In this document: positions 1 to 7,172 of the stretch, one piece after another
How positions within the stretch are numbered: the first letter of the stretch is position 1
Layout: the number at the start of each line of letters is the position of its first letter
Source of the DNA: Synergistaceae bacterium
GTDB taxonomy: Bacteria > Synergistota > Synergistia > Synergistales > Aminobacteriaceae
DNA length: 17,738 nt
Reading direction: 5' to 3'
Assembly: GCA_031270755.1 (NCBI GenBank)
Contig: JAISWV010000081.1
Location: 1 to 17,738, forward strand
Translations under genes and position numbers: made by a program
Notes under the pieces: model-generated
What the model saw: the letters and a program-made list of their open reading frames with translations, nothing else
Database searches by the model: none
What the model was told of the DNA's origin: nothing

Positions 1-150
1 TTTTCTGCCGAAAAGTCCCAGAAAACCTCTTTCCTCACCCACGACCTCCGCGCTCAAATCTCCACTGGGCACTCCCCATTGTCTGGACGCCTGCTCCAAA
101 GCGCCTTCCACGGAAGTCGTATCAAAAACAAGATGTGTATTCTGGTCCAC
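1..150 (-). CDS. jag: Jag/KhpB N-terminal part (SpoIIIJ-associated RNA-binding protein), partial
   Basis: The gene runs off the left edge, so only about 50 N-terminal residues are visible. They match the Jag-N domain: a Val-Glu-Gly-Ala-Leu-Glu-Gln-Ala segment, then Glu-Arg-Gly-Phe-Leu-Gly-Leu-Phe-Gly just before the edge, the loop typical of this domain. Jag (KhpB) family proteins carry KH and R3H RNA-binding domains further on, and their genes usually follow yidC, as here. I placed the start at the GTG at 150 because AAGAGGT lies 6 bases before it. An ATG at 168 is in frame but has no Shine-Dalgarno sequence, and the AAGAGGT would then be part of the coding sequence. The gene is the last visible member of the rpmH-rnpA-yidD-yidC-jag operon. 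It is separated from yidC by about 100 bases that hold a GC-rich repeat. Confidence 0.85.
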   Translation of the reverse strand, partial: MDQNTHLVFDTTSVEGALEQASRQWGVPSGDLSAEVVGEERGFLGLFGRK

Positions 151-168
151 AGCTCTACCTCTTTTCAT

Positions 169-233
169 AATTTAAAGCTCAGGGGGGCAGAGCCCGTTCG
201 GCCTCTTCGGGGTCCTCGCAGACCCCCCTGAAA
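169..233 (-). repeat. GC-rich intergenic repeat, copy 1, with inverted ends
   Basis: The stretch between yidC and jag shares a conserved order of blocks with 3121-3187: TTAAAGCTCAGGGG, CAGAGCCCG and GACCCCCTG on the plus strand. In this copy TCAGGGGGG (179-187) and CCCCCCTGA (223-231) are perfect inverted repeats of 9 bases, so the unit can fold into a hairpin with a long GC-rich loop. Both copies have the same orientation, and both sit just upstream of a minus-strand gene. The element resembles REP-like or other dispersed intergenic repeats. It could also attenuate transcription into jag. Confidence 0.6.
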
Positions 234-251
234 CCCCTTACGAAAACACTG

Positions 252-1085
252 TCACGAATCGGTTTTGTGCGTCGGTTTTTCCTTCAGCAAAACGGGTTTT
301 TCCTGCATCTCCATGTTTGTCTTCCGCACGATTCGAAGCTGGTGCACCACGCCCATCAAAGAAGAAACCCCCCAGTAGAGCAGCACTCCTCCTTGGATGC
401 TCAGGCAGATGAACGTCAAGAAAAGAGGCATGAACCACCCCATCATCGCCATCTGTGGATTTCCCGAGGAGGTGAGATGCTGCTGGTACCAGGTCAAAAA
501 AGCGATCACCAGAAGCAGGATGGCGTTGGGCAGCCACATTCCCAGGTTGGCAAACAACAGCGAGGGGTTGGTCATCGCGGAAAAAACGACCATCACGAAG
601 CCCAGCTGTTCCACGGGGACGGATTGCCCCGCCGCATCCACCAAGTTGATGGCGGACGCGATCGTCGACAGAAACGAACCGTCCAGGCGAATGGTCAAAA
701 ACGTGGCGTCGACAAAATTCTGGTGTGTCGAGGCGTCCCTCAAAACGTTGTAAAGCAGGATGAAAATCGGCAATTGTATCAGGAGCGGGAAACATCCGGC
801 GGCCGGGTTGATTTTGTTTTCCTTGTAGAGCGCCATGACCTCTTTGTTCAGCGTTTCCTTGTCGTCCTGATACTTGTCCTGCAACACCTTCAATCGAGGC
901 TGCAGTTTCTGCATCCTTTGCATACTGACCATCTGCTTCTGGGTCAGAGGATGCATCGCGAGCCTCACCAACAGCGTCAAAATGATGATGGCCAATCCCC
1001 AGGAGTTCGTTACGTCGTAAAACATCGTCAAAAGCCACATCAAAAAATTACCGGCTTGCTGCCACAAATAGCCCAACCCCGTCAC
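252..1085 (-). CDS. yidC: Membrane protein insertase YidC/Oxa1 family
   Basis: The 277-residue protein is a YidC/Oxa1/Alb3 insertase, which puts membrane proteins into the cytoplasmic membrane alone or with SecYEG. Visible are the first core helix with the groove arginine (Leu-Leu-Val-Arg41-Leu-Ala-Met-His-Pro-Leu-Thr), the charged cytoplasmic C1 hairpin (about residues 50-97), the Asn-Pro-Ala-Ala-Gly-Cys-Phe-Pro motif, and further hydrophobic helices at about 101-115, 160-178, 184-201 and 212-240, ending in a basic tail. It lacks the large periplasmic P1 domain of proteobacterial YidC and has no lipobox cysteine near the start. The start is GTG at 1085, with AAGG only two bases away. A TTG at 1076 is a possible alternative. 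It lies 27 bases after yidD in the same operon, and jag follows. Confidence 0.95.
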   Translation of the reverse strand: MTGLGYLWQQAGNFLMWLLTMFYDVTNSWGLAIIILTLLVRLAMHPLTQKQMVSMQRMQKLQPRLKVLQDKYQDDKETLNKEVMALYKENKINPAAGCFPLLIQLPIFILLYNVLRDASTHQNFVDATFLTIRLDGSFLSTIASAINLVDAAGQSVPVEQLGFVMVVFSAMTNPSLLFANLGMWLPNAILLLVIAFLTWYQQHLTSSGNPQMAMMGWFMPLFLTFICLSIQGGVLLYWGVSSLMGVVHQLRIVRKTNMEMQEKPVLLKEKPTHKTDS

Positions 1086-1112
1086 CGCCTTAAAAATTTC
1101 TTGGGAAAAAAT

Positions 1113-1397
1113 TTACCGATCACAGTCCGGATTCAAATTCGAAATCTTTTTTTTTGCTTTTTTTGCTTTTTGGCCGGGCGGAGGGTCATAACCCCCTTCG
1201 TGCCACGGCCCGCACCTGGCCAGGCGTTTGACCGTAAGCCACAGCCCCTTGAAAAACCCCCACTCCGTCAGCGCAAGAACGGCATACTGCGAGCAGGTGG
1301 GATAAAACCGGCACCGCGCCCCCAACCAAGGAGAAATAAACTTCTGATAGCCTCGAATGAAAAAAACCGATAAACGTACAGCGAGGTTTCCGGTCAT
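1113..1397 (-). CDS. yidD: Membrane protein insertion efficiency factor YidD
   Basis: This is a 94-residue YidD protein, a small membrane-associated factor that helps YidC-dependent insertion. The family signature is clear: an N-terminal amphipathic helix, Gly-Ala-Arg-Cys29-Arg-Phe-Tyr-Pro-Thr-Cys35-Ser-Gln-Tyr-Ala, and Arg-Cys62-Gly-Pro-Trp-His-Glu-Gly-Gly-Tyr-Asp-Pro. The C-terminus is a lysine-rich low-complexity tail (Lys-Ala-Lys-Lys-Ala-Lys-Lys-Lys) written in A-rich repeats. I chose the ATG at 1397 because it overlaps the rnpA stop as ATGA, which implies translational coupling. A TTG two codons earlier (1403) is also open, and neither has a strong Shine-Dalgarno sequence. The order rnpA-yidD-yidC is the classic one. 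Confidence 0.94.
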   Translation of the reverse strand: MTGNLAVRLSVFFIRGYQKFISPWLGARCRFYPTCSQYAVLALTEWGFFKGLWLTVKRLARCGPWHEGGYDPPPGQKAKKAKKKISNLNPDCDR

Positions 1398-1774
1398 TTC
1401 CAAAGAGGGCCCGGCCAGGTCGAGGTCAAGAGGTCTTTTTTTCGCAGCACACGCGCCATGTCATAATAAATTTCGTCGGCTTTGAGGCCGAGAGCCTTGT
1501 CTTTGAGAGAGAAAACGAGCACCGCGTCCGAGGACGTCCAGGGGCGCAGTCTGCGAAAGGCCTCCCGCAAGACGCGCTTGCCCCGGTTGCGAACGTGAGC
1601 CTTGCCCTGCCTCTTGCCCACGGCGTAGCCCACACGAGGCCCTCCATCGCATGGCGTCGCTCCCGTTTCGCGCAAAAACAACAACCGCACCAGTTCTCCT
1701 TGTACCCGAAAACCGGTGCGGAAAATGAGGTCGAACTCCCAGCCCTTTTTTATCGTCAAGCCATTGTCAGGCAC
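1394..1774 (-). CDS. rnpA: Ribonuclease P protein component
   Basis: The 126-residue basic protein is the protein subunit of RNase P, which binds the catalytic RNA and helps process the 5' ends of pre-tRNAs. The diagnostic RNR motif is present as [15 protein letters not shown] (about residues 61-75), preceded by Val-Gly-Tyr-Ala-Val-Gly-Lys. The N-terminal [13 protein letters not shown] also fits the family. The start is a GTG at 1774 with AAGGGT five bases upstream. The gene overlaps the end of rpmH by 19 bases, and its stop overlaps the yidD start. Such tight rpmH-rnpA packing is known in several phyla. Confidence 0.94.
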   Translation of the reverse strand: MPDNGLTIKKGWEFDLIFRTGFRVQGELVRLLFLRETGATPCDGGPRVGYAVGKRQGKAHVRNRGKRVLREAFRRLRPWTSSDAVLVFSLKDKALGLKADEIYYDMARVLRKKDLLTSTWPGPLWK

Positions 1775-1896
1775 TTACGACCCTTGCGCCTTCTGTTGCG
1801 TAAAACCGCGCGTCCTGTGGGCGAGGAAGAACGAGCCAAAAAACCGATCTTCCTCTTGCGCGGCTTTCGATGAGGCTGATAGGTACCTTTTTTCAC
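1756..1896 (-). CDS. rpmH: 50S ribosomal protein L34
   Basis: This 46-residue, very basic protein is ribosomal protein L34 of the large subunit. It begins Met-Lys-Lys-Gly-Thr-Tyr-Gln-Pro-His, continues with [10 protein letters not shown], and ends [10 protein letters not shown]. The length is normal for the family. The start is the GTG at 1896: an AGGAGG sequence lies 10 bases upstream on the minus strand. An upstream in-frame ATG (1977) and a GTG (1905) would put the Shine-Dalgarno sequence inside the gene or against the start codon, so I rejected them. It is first in the rnpA-yidD-yidC-jag operon. No dnaA lies next to it; glpX is upstream instead. Confidence 0.93.
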   Translation of the reverse strand: MKKGTYQPHRKPRKRKIGFLARSSSPTGRAVLRNRRRKGRKCLTMA

Positions 1897-2019
1897 GAAA
1901 CACACACCTCCTATATCCCTGTGCGCCGTACCTCCAACCTCCTGGAGATACTTGCCTCGACCGAGCGCATCATACACAGTTTGAACGTTTACAAATGCCT
2001 GAATAACTCAAGCCACGGC

Positions 2020-2049
2020 AGTATAACACAATCCACGCCCCCTAGACAA
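2020..2049 (-). promoter_or_regulatory. Promoter of the rpmH operon
   Basis: On the minus strand TTGTCT (2044-2049) and TATACT (2020-2025) are separated by 18 bases, a good sigma-70-type promoter. It would start transcription near 2013 and give a leader of roughly 115 bases before rpmH. It is the only strong hexamer pair I see between glpX and rpmH. Confidence 0.6.
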
Positions 2050-2098
2050 GAGGCCCGGAATCTTTCTCAAGGGGCGAGAACTCGAGCCTCGATTGAAC

Positions 2099-3103
2099 TC
2101 AGTGCCGGGGGCCGTAGTCGATGGCACTGCCCAGCTGGGACAGTTTTTTGGGCGAGTGGACGGCCTCGATGTAGCGCACGGTGCCGCTCTTGCCCCTCAT
2201 GCACAAGGACCAGGTGTGGATATGAGCGCCCCGATACGCGACGCCTTTCAGCAGGTCCCCGTCCGACGCGCCGGTGGCGGCGAAGAAAACGTTGTCCCCC
2301 TTCACCAGGTTGTCCAGTTCCAAGACGGTGTGCTTGTCGATGCCCCGGGCCTTGGCGTTGTCCTCGTCTTCTTGGTTGCGGAAGTAGGGCTTGCACTGCA
2401 TGTTGCCCCCCAGGCATTTGATGGCGCAGGCGGTGATGACCGCCTCGGGGGACCCGCCGGAGCCCAGCAGAAGGTCGGCGGTGGCCCCGTTTGCCCAGCA
2501 GGTCGTCAGCGCCCCGGCGACGTCCCCGTCCGGGATCAGGCGGATGCGCGCGCCCAGTTTGCAGACCTCCTCGCGGAGGGCGTTGTTGCGGGGCCGGTCC
2601 AGCATCACGACGGTCACGTCCTCGACGGCCTTGTTCTTTGCCTTGGCGACGCGCCGGATGTTGACGTGCACCGGGGCGTCGATGTCGATGAAATCGGCGG
2701 CGTCCGGACCCGTGACGATCTTGTCCAAATAAAAGAGGTTTTCGGGGCTGAAGAGCGCTCCCCGGTCGGCCGCCGCGACGACGCTGATAGCGCCGCTGAG
2801 CCCGTGGGCCATCAAGCGGGTTCCGTCGATGGGGTCCACGGCGATATCGATCTCCGGCCCCTCGCCCGTGCCCAGCTTTTCCCCGTTGAAAAGCATCGGG
2901 GCTTCGTCCTTTTCGCCCTCCCCGATCACCACCGTCCCGTTCATGCTGACGGTGTTCAGCATATAGCGCATGGCCTCCACCGCCGCCCGGTCCACCTCGT
3001 TTTTGTCCCCTCGGCCCATCCACCGCCCCGACGCCATGACGGCCGCCTCCGTACCGCGCACCAGTTCCAATGCCAAATTCTTGTCCGACGCAAACAACGA
3101 CAT
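2099..3103 (-). CDS. glpX: Class II fructose-1,6-bisphosphatase GlpX
   Basis: The 334-residue protein matches GlpX, a metal-dependent phosphatase that converts fructose 1,6-bisphosphate to fructose 6-phosphate in gluconeogenesis. Visible motifs are Gly-Glu-Gly-Glu-Lys-Asp-Glu-Ala-Pro-Met-Leu (about residues 61-71), the phosphatase-superfamily motif Asp-Pro-Ile-Asp-Gly-Thr (about 90-95), Gly-Ser-Gly-Gly-Ser-Pro-Glu (about 215-221), and a C-terminal Thr-Trp-Ser-Leu region. Length is normal and the frame is intact. The start is the ATG at 3103, preceded by a strong AAGGAGG. Some relatives are bifunctional with sedoheptulose-1,7-bisphosphate, and the sequence does not decide this. It is transcribed in the same direction as the rpmH operon but is probably separate, because a promoter lies between them. 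Confidence 0.95.
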   Translation of the reverse strand: MSLFASDKNLALELVRGTEAAVMASGRWMGRGDKNEVDRAAVEAMRYMLNTVSMNGTVVIGEGEKDEAPMLFNGEKLGTGEGPEIDIAVDPIDGTRLMAHGLSGAISVVAAADRGALFSPENLFYLDKIVTGPDAADFIDIDAPVHVNIRRVAKAKNKAVEDVTVVMLDRPRNNALREEVCKLGARIRLIPDGDVAGALTTCWANGATADLLLGSGGSPEAVITACAIKCLGGNMQCKPYFRNQEDEDNAKARGIDKHTVLELDNLVKGDNVFFAATGASDGDLLKGVAYRGAHIHTWSLCMRGKSGTVRYIEAVHSPKKLSQLGSAIDYGPRH

Positions 3104-3120
3104 TTCTTTCTTCCTCCTTA

Positions 3121-3187
3121 AATTAAAGCTCAGGGGAACAGAGCCCGCTCAGACTCGCGCTTTCGCCGGCCCCCCGAGACCCCCTGC
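3121..3187 (-). repeat. GC-rich intergenic repeat, copy 2
   Basis: This is the second copy of the element at 169-233, lying between the glpX Shine-Dalgarno sequence and its upstream promoter region. Shared blocks are TTAAAGCTCAGGGG, CAGAGCCCG and GACCCCCTG. Its ends CAGGGG (3131-3136) and CCCCTG (3181-3186) are inverted repeats. The interior differs from copy 1 (here CTCGCGCTTTCGCCGG), as expected for diverged copies that keep a fold. Confidence 0.6.
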
Positions 3188-3235
3188 CTCCCGGGGTTCA
3201 CTGCGCCTCCCGAAATTCCCTGCTTTTGGAAATAA

Positions 3236-3265
3236 TTGACATCTTCCCGAAAATATTTCTATTAT
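3236..3265 (+). promoter_or_regulatory. Promoter upstream of the coiled-coil gene, overlapping a possible divergent -10
   Basis: A perfect -35 TTGACA (3236-3241) is followed after 18 bases by TATTAT (3260-3265). On the opposite strand ATTATA (3261-3266) reads TATAAT, so a divergent promoter toward glpX could overlap it, although its -35 is poor. Transcripts in the plus direction would carry a purine-rich leader (about 3280-3322). Confidence 0.5.
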
Positions 3266-3358
3266 ATTGTGTCTGCGCGGAGAAAGAAAGGAAAGAAGAG
3301 GAAAGAAAGGCAAGAAGGGTAAAACTTGTGCGGCGGTTATCCCGTTATGCGGTGGCTT

Positions 3359-3367
3359 TGCTATAAT
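3359..3367 (+). promoter_or_regulatory. Extended -10 promoter close to the coiled-coil gene
   Basis: TGCTATAAT is a perfect extended -10 element (TG at 3359-3360, TATAAT at 3362-3367). No -35 is recognisable. Transcription would begin near 3374, giving a very short leader of about 16 bases that starts at the Shine-Dalgarno sequence. Confidence 0.4.
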
Positions 3368-3389
3368 TTCCGCAGAGGAGGTGTCGACG

Positions 3390-3812
3390 ATGCCAAGCGG
3401 AGTAACAGGAGTGACAGCACCCAACCCAACAGAGCGCAATACACCCCGCGAATTTCATCCGCCGACCTTTACCGCAGTGGATGAGAGACATTTTGCAAGC
3501 GAGATGAGGCGTATCGACACGACTCTCGCCGACGAGAGGAAGAACCGCGAAAAATTCGAAACGCGGATAGAAAAATCCGTGAACGATCTGCGCGGCGAGA
3601 TGAACGCGCGATTCGAAAAGATGGAGAAAAGGTTCGACAAGATGGAGGAAAGGTTCGACAAAATGGAGGAAAGCGTTGACGCACGGTTCGAAAAAGTCAA
3701 CGCCAAGTTCGACAAGTTGAACGATAAGATGGACAGTTATTTCAGGTGGATGATGGGCTTTCTCATGGGGGCGATCCTGATTCCTATTGCTTTGCAATAT
3801 TTCGCCAAATAA
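3390..3812 (+). CDS. Coiled-coil protein with C-terminal membrane anchor
   Basis: The 140-residue protein has no family I can name. The first 40 residues are polar and proline/threonine-rich. Residues about 40-115 form a continuous heptad coiled coil, including Arg-Phe-Asp-Lys-Met-Glu-Glu repeated in tandem. The last 20 residues are a hydrophobic helix (Gly-Phe-Leu-Met-Gly-Ala-Ile-Leu-Ile-Pro-Ile-Ala-Leu) ending Gln-Tyr-Phe-Ala-Lys, so the protein should be tail-anchored with the coil in the cytoplasm. Similar small coiled-coil/TM proteins (DUF1640-like, Bdr-like) are common, but this is only an architectural resemblance. The start is the ATG at 3390, preceded by GAGGAGGT; the frame is open further upstream but lacks a comparable ribosome-binding site. 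It is monocistronic between promoters at 3236 and 3359 and a hairpin at 3816. Confidence 0.75.
   Translation: MPSGVTGVTAPNPTERNTPREFHPPTFTAVDERHFASEMRRIDTTLADERKNREKFETRIEKSVNDLRGEMNARFEKMEKRFDKMEERFDKMEESVDARFEKVNAKFDKLNDKMDSYFRWMMGFLMGAILIPIALQYFAK
3609..3671 (+). repeat. 21-base tandem repeat encoding coiled-coil heptads
   Basis: Units at 3630-3650 and 3651-3671 differ at one base, and 3609-3629 is a more diverged third unit. Each 21-base unit encodes one heptad, so gain or loss of a unit changes coil length without shifting the frame or the heptad register. Confidence 0.8.
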
Positions 3813-3815
3813 CTC

Positions 3816-3834
3816 AGCCCCGCAAGGGGCTTTC
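3816..3834. terminator. Hairpin between convergent genes (likely bidirectional terminator)
   Basis: AGCCCC (3816-3821), loop GCAA and GGGGCT (3826-3831) form a 6-bp GC-rich stem, four bases after the coiled-coil gene stop and nine before the end of the histidine kinase gene. Only a short T run follows on either strand, so termination strength is uncertain. Confidence 0.5.
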
Positions 3835-3839
3835 AACGC

Positions 3840-5729
3840 TCAAAGCTCATGGGTCAGAAGCCCCTTCTTTCGTTTACCCCATTGCCTCAGGGCCGCGTAG
3901 ATTTCGTCGGGATCCACAGGCTTGGTCAAGTGCTCGTTCATGCCGCTCTTGAGGCTGGTTTCCCTGTCTTCGGGCAAAGCGTGCGCCGTCAAGGCGATGA
4001 TCGGCAGATCTTTATACTTGGGATTGGCGTGAATTTGCATCGTGGCCGTCAAGCCATCCATCTCCGGCATTTGAATGTCCATCAGCACCAGGTCGAAAGG
4101 CTCTTTTTCCACGGCTTTCACCGCTTCCAATCCGTTCTCCACGGCCGTTACGGTGACGCCCGCATCGCGCAGGAGTTCCACGACGATCATTTGGTTGATT
4201 TCGTTGTCCTCGGCCAAAAGGACGTGCATACCCTTCATGTTTTCCGTGTCGCCTTCCGTTTCTTCCTCGGAGCGTTCTTTGCCGGAATGCCCGCAGCACG
4301 GGACAGAGGGTTCGGCCGCCTCTTTCGGCAAAGCGAAGGGGATGCTGAAGAAGAACCTGCTGCCTTCGCCCAGTCGGCTTTCGCACCCAATTTCTCCCCC
4401 CATCAATTCCACCAAACTTCGGCTGACGGCAAGCCCCAGCCCCGTTCCTCCGTATTTTCTGGTATGGGAGGCATCCCCTTGGGTAAAGGGCATGAAGAGC
4501 TTACCGGCCTGTTCTTCGTCCATCCCGACGCCCGTGTCCTTTACGTCGAACAGCAGCCGGATCGTGTGCCGCTCCTTGTCGTCAGAGTTCGCTTGCCGGG
4601 AAACGCCAATGGCCGCGCCTCCCCTCCGAGTGAATTTCACGGCGTTGTGGACGAGGTTGAGCAGTACTTGCTCCACCCTCAGGGAATCGCCGATCAAGAG
4701 GTCGGGAACGTCGGGCTCGACGCGGAGGTCCAAGGAAAGCGACTTGCGCTCGGCTTCTTCCGCCACGTGACTGCACACGCGCTCTGCCATGTCGTGAAGA
4801 GAGAACTCCGCCAGTTTCAATTCCATGCGTCCCGTTTCGATGCTGGAGAAGTCCAGAATGTCGTCGATGACGCGAAGCAGAAGGCGCGTGGATTGTTCCG
4901 CCTGATTCGCGTACCTTCGCTGCGTTTCGGTCATTTCGGTTTTGTCCAGAAAATGGATCATCCCGAGAATGGCGTTTATGGGCGTCCGAATTTCGTGGCT
5001 CATGTTCGCCAAAAACTCGCTTTTGGCCCTGGCGCTTTTTTCCGCTTGGTCCCGCGCGCGGCGCAGTTCGCTTTCCAAACGCTGCTCCACCAGCACGGCG
5101 GCCAAGAGCGCGCTGATGGCCTGCACCGTTTCGACGTCGGTACGCCCGAGCCTGGAGAGAAATGGAGGTTCTTCGACCACACGGCCCGTAATCAAGATCG
5201 CCGCGACCTCGTTGTCGTAGAGAAAAGCCGGACATGAAATCAGGTAGGGAAGTTCGAGGGCCTGACGCAGCGCAGCCAAACGCCGGTCAGGGTCGGCGCC
5301 GGTCACCAGAACCGGCCGCTCGGGGTCCAGGAGTTCCGCGTCGATTTCGATGCTGCGGGCCGCCACGAGATCTTTTCTGTCCGAGGGATAGCCCTGCAGA
5401 ACGGCGGGGGTGAACCGTCCGTCTCCCTGCGGCACCAGCACCGCCGTGCGCTGCATGTTCAGCGCCGCGTCGATCCGCCGGGCAACCGGAACAAAAACGC
5501 TTTCGTAGCTGGAACGTTCTCTCAGAGAGACGGCGAGCTCCGCCAGCAAGACGAACCCCCGCCGCTTCTGCTCCAGTTCGTGGCGGATCGCTATCGACTG
5601 CGAGTCCAGCTCCAGAATTTTGGCGGTATCGCTCTCGGAAATCCGGCGCAGATAATGGAGCTCCGAGATGAGTTCTTTGGAACACTCCGGCTCCGGAGTG
5701 TTCTCGAATATGGCTTCGTTCATTGGCAT
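3840..5729 (-). CDS. Hybrid sensor histidine kinase (GAF-HisKA-HATPase-REC)
   Basis: The 629-residue protein has no membrane segment. Order: a short coiled coil (about 15-58), a GAF-like sensor region (about 60-215), a coiled linker, HisKA with phospho-acceptor His245 in Ser-His-Glu-Ile-Arg-Thr-Pro, and HATPase_c with N box Asn362, G1 box Asp398-Thr-Gly-Val-Gly and G2 box Gly-Gly-Thr-Gly-Leu-Gly (427-432). A C-terminal receiver domain (about 501-616) has the acidic pair Glu507/Asp508, phospho-acceptor Asp551 and Lys603. All catalytic residues are present. It should autophosphorylate and relay to its own receiver; no Hpt domain or output regulator is visible here. The ATG at 5729 has AAAGGT five bases upstream, and the second Met (5723) forms ATGA with the FIST gene stop. 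It is therefore co-translated with the FIST protein, which probably supplies or modulates its signal. Confidence 0.95.
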   Translation of the reverse strand: MPMNEAIFENTPEPECSKELISELHYLRRISESDTAKILELDSQSIAIRHELEQKRRGFVLLAELAVSLRERSSYESVFVPVARRIDAALNMQRTAVLVPQGDGRFTPAVLQGYPSDRKDLVAARSIEIDAELLDPERPVLVTGADPDRRLAALRQALELPYLISCPAFLYDNEVAAILITGRVVEEPPFLSRLGRTDVETVQAISALLAAVLVEQRLESELRRARDQAEKSARAKSEFLANMSHEIRTPINAILGMIHFLDKTEMTETQRRYANQAEQSTRLLLRVIDDILDFSSIETGRMELKLAEFSLHDMAERVCSHVAEEAERKSLSLDLRVEPDVPDLLIGDSLRVEQVLLNLVHNAVKFTRRGGAAIGVSRQANSDDKERHTIRLLFDVKDTGVGMDEEQAGKLFMPFTQGDASHTRKYGGTGLGLAVSRSLVELMGGEIGCESRLGEGSRFFFSIPFALPKEAAEPSVPCCGHSGKERSEEETEGDTENMKGMHVLLAEDNEINQMIVVELLRDAGVTVTAVENGLEAVKAVEKEPFDLVLMDIQMPEMDGLTATMQIHANPKYKDLPIIALTAHALPEDRETSLKSGMNEHLTKPVDPDEIYAALRQWGKRKKGLLTHEL

Positions 5730-6970
5730 TCACGACCTTTCGGCACGCTGAACAGACAGAAAACCCCCGTCCAATCGAGTCCGCGGGGACGCCCCCCGTG
5801 AGGAGGCACTCCGATCGAGGCGATCTCCACGCCCGTGTAGATGCCCAAAAGAGGTACCCGCCCGGCGACGGTGTTCTGCAGCACCACGGCGTCTTCCATA
5901 TCGACTCCTCCGTAACCGGCAGCCCGGCCCGCGCAGTCGATGTAGAACGCGAAAACGGGCTCCCGGTCGCCCAGCCCCTGGAACAGGCTCTCTATTTTGG
6001 GTTTCATGTAACCGAGATCGAAACTGCGGTACATGATCTGAAATTCCGTTCCTTCCACCATATCCGGCTCGAACATGACGATACCGCCGCGCTCTTTGTC
6101 GATGGCGAGACACAAGCGGCTGGCGTAGTTGTTTTCGTCGTACTCCCCCCATTTGCCGCCCCGATTTACCCCGAGGATCAAAAAGAAGGGATAGCCCTCC
6201 GGCGGAATGGCCCCGTTCAGAAGTTCGTCGATGAATTGCAGCGCCGGCTGCCCGTTGATTTCGAGAATGACCTGTCTGTCGGCCTTCGTGACCGTATAGT
6301 ATCGTGTGGCCGGGCGGCAGCCGTGCATGATGACGTTGTCGATGCGGATATCGCCGGAAAAGGCCAGAGCCATCGCCCGGTGCTCGCTGATGTCCTCGCC
6401 GGTCCACTGCGGGGTGGGGGTGCAGATGTAATCACCCTGCATTCCCGCCCCCGTCAGGTCGGGCAGGAAACCCAATCCCTGCTCCAGGCCGGCCAGCAGC
6501 CACGTGGCCATGATCATGCGCACACCGCCCCCCGTGCGGTCGATGGCGTCATAGAAAAGCATGACGGGGGACTCGCGGGTCGTCCCGCGCTCGGCCAATC
6601 GCTTCCCCAAACGTTTGCCGGTCTCTTCTTCGCTCTCCAAAAGACCGTCTTCGACCAGCAGTTCACAGCGAACGCCCTCCAGCCAAACGCAGGCTGCGGC
6701 GATCTGGTCTCCCGCATAACCGAACCGGTCGTTGGTGATGGTTCCGACGGCGCCGCCGCCCACGACGGGCACGTGCCCCACCACGGACAGGACCGCGTCC
6801 CGCAAGGCCCGCGCATCGTGCCGAGCCGTGGCGAACAACAACACCATATCGCACGGATCCTCCCGGCCCGCCTGAGCCACAGCGCCGACCGCGGCCTGAA
6901 CACCTGCCGCCGTGCTGTCGGGATTGTCGCTATAACCAACGCCTACACGCATGTGAATACAAACTCCCAT
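5720..6970 (-). CDS. FIST domain-containing sensory protein (FIST_N plus FIST_C)
   Basis: The 416-residue soluble protein fits the FIST family: an N-terminal FIST domain (about 30-210) and FIST_C (about 220-400), with Tyr-Tyr-Thr-Val-Thr-Lys-Ala-Asp and Ile-Leu-Glu-Ile-Asn-Gly-Gln-Pro-Ala-Leu in the middle. Near the end are Phe-Tyr-Ile-Asp-Cys-Ala-Gly-Arg-Ala and Leu-Gly-Ile-Tyr-Thr-Gly-Val-Glu-Ile-Ala, typical of FIST_C. FIST proteins are intracellular sensors thought to bind small ligands, possibly amino acids, and often accompany histidine kinases or cyclic-di-GMP enzymes. The kinase gene follows with an overlapping stop/start. The start is uncertain. The ATG at 6970 lacks a well-spaced Shine-Dalgarno sequence, whereas the ATG at 6952 gives the natural family N-terminus (Met-Arg-Val-Gly-Val-Gly-Tyr-Ser) and has GGGAG upstream. 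Confidence 0.9.
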   Translation of the reverse strand: MGVCIHMRVGVGYSDNPDSTAAGVQAAVGAVAQAGREDPCDMVLLFATARHDARALRDAVLSVVGHVPVVGGGAVGTITNDRFGYAGDQIAAACVWLEGVRCELLVEDGLLESEEETGKRLGKRLAERGTTRESPVMLFYDAIDRTGGGVRMIMATWLLAGLEQGLGFLPDLTGAGMQGDYICTPTPQWTGEDISEHRAMALAFSGDIRIDNVIMHGCRPATRYYTVTKADRQVILEINGQPALQFIDELLNGAIPPEGYPFFLILGVNRGGKWGEYDENNYASRLCLAIDKERGGIVMFEPDMVEGTEFQIMYRSFDLGYMKPKIESLFQGLGDREPVFAFYIDCAGRAAGYGGVDMEDAVVLQNTVAGRVPLLGIYTGVEIASIGVPPHGGRPRGLDWTGVFCLFSVPKGRECQ

Positions 6971-7113
6971 TCATATCATAGTGTTCCCCTTTAGTTGGTA
7001 AAACCCTATATCCAAGTGCATTTTATCACGAAAAAACAGGAAATTTTTAAAACGACACATTCAAATCGATTCACTCGATCCCGATATCTGCAAATATTTG
7101 CAAGAACAGGCCG

Positions 7114-7141
7114 AAGTCCAAAGTCCAAAGTCCAAAGTCCA
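7114..7141 (+). repeat. Four perfect tandem copies of a 7-base unit
   Basis: AAGTCCA is repeated four times without mismatch (7114, 7121, 7128, 7135). It is immediately followed by imperfect GGTCGTTT copies (7144-7178). Confidence 0.95.
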
Positions 7142-7172
7142 TTGGTCGTTTCGGTCGTTTTTCGGTCGGTCG

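Noticed and set aside
3849..5237. 462-codon plus-strand frame opposite the histidine kinase gene
   Set aside because: The minus strand encodes a complete kinase with all motifs. The plus frame has no family features and is a GC-driven antisense shadow.
5723..6994. 423-codon plus-strand frame opposite the FIST gene
   Set aside because: It mirrors the FIST gene almost exactly, has no recognisable domain, and no ribosome-binding site supports it.
7114..7141. Tandem AAGTCCA copies considered as a CRISPR-like array or iteron
   Set aside because: The unit is only seven bases with no spacers, and no replication or Cas gene is present. It is a simple tandem repeat.
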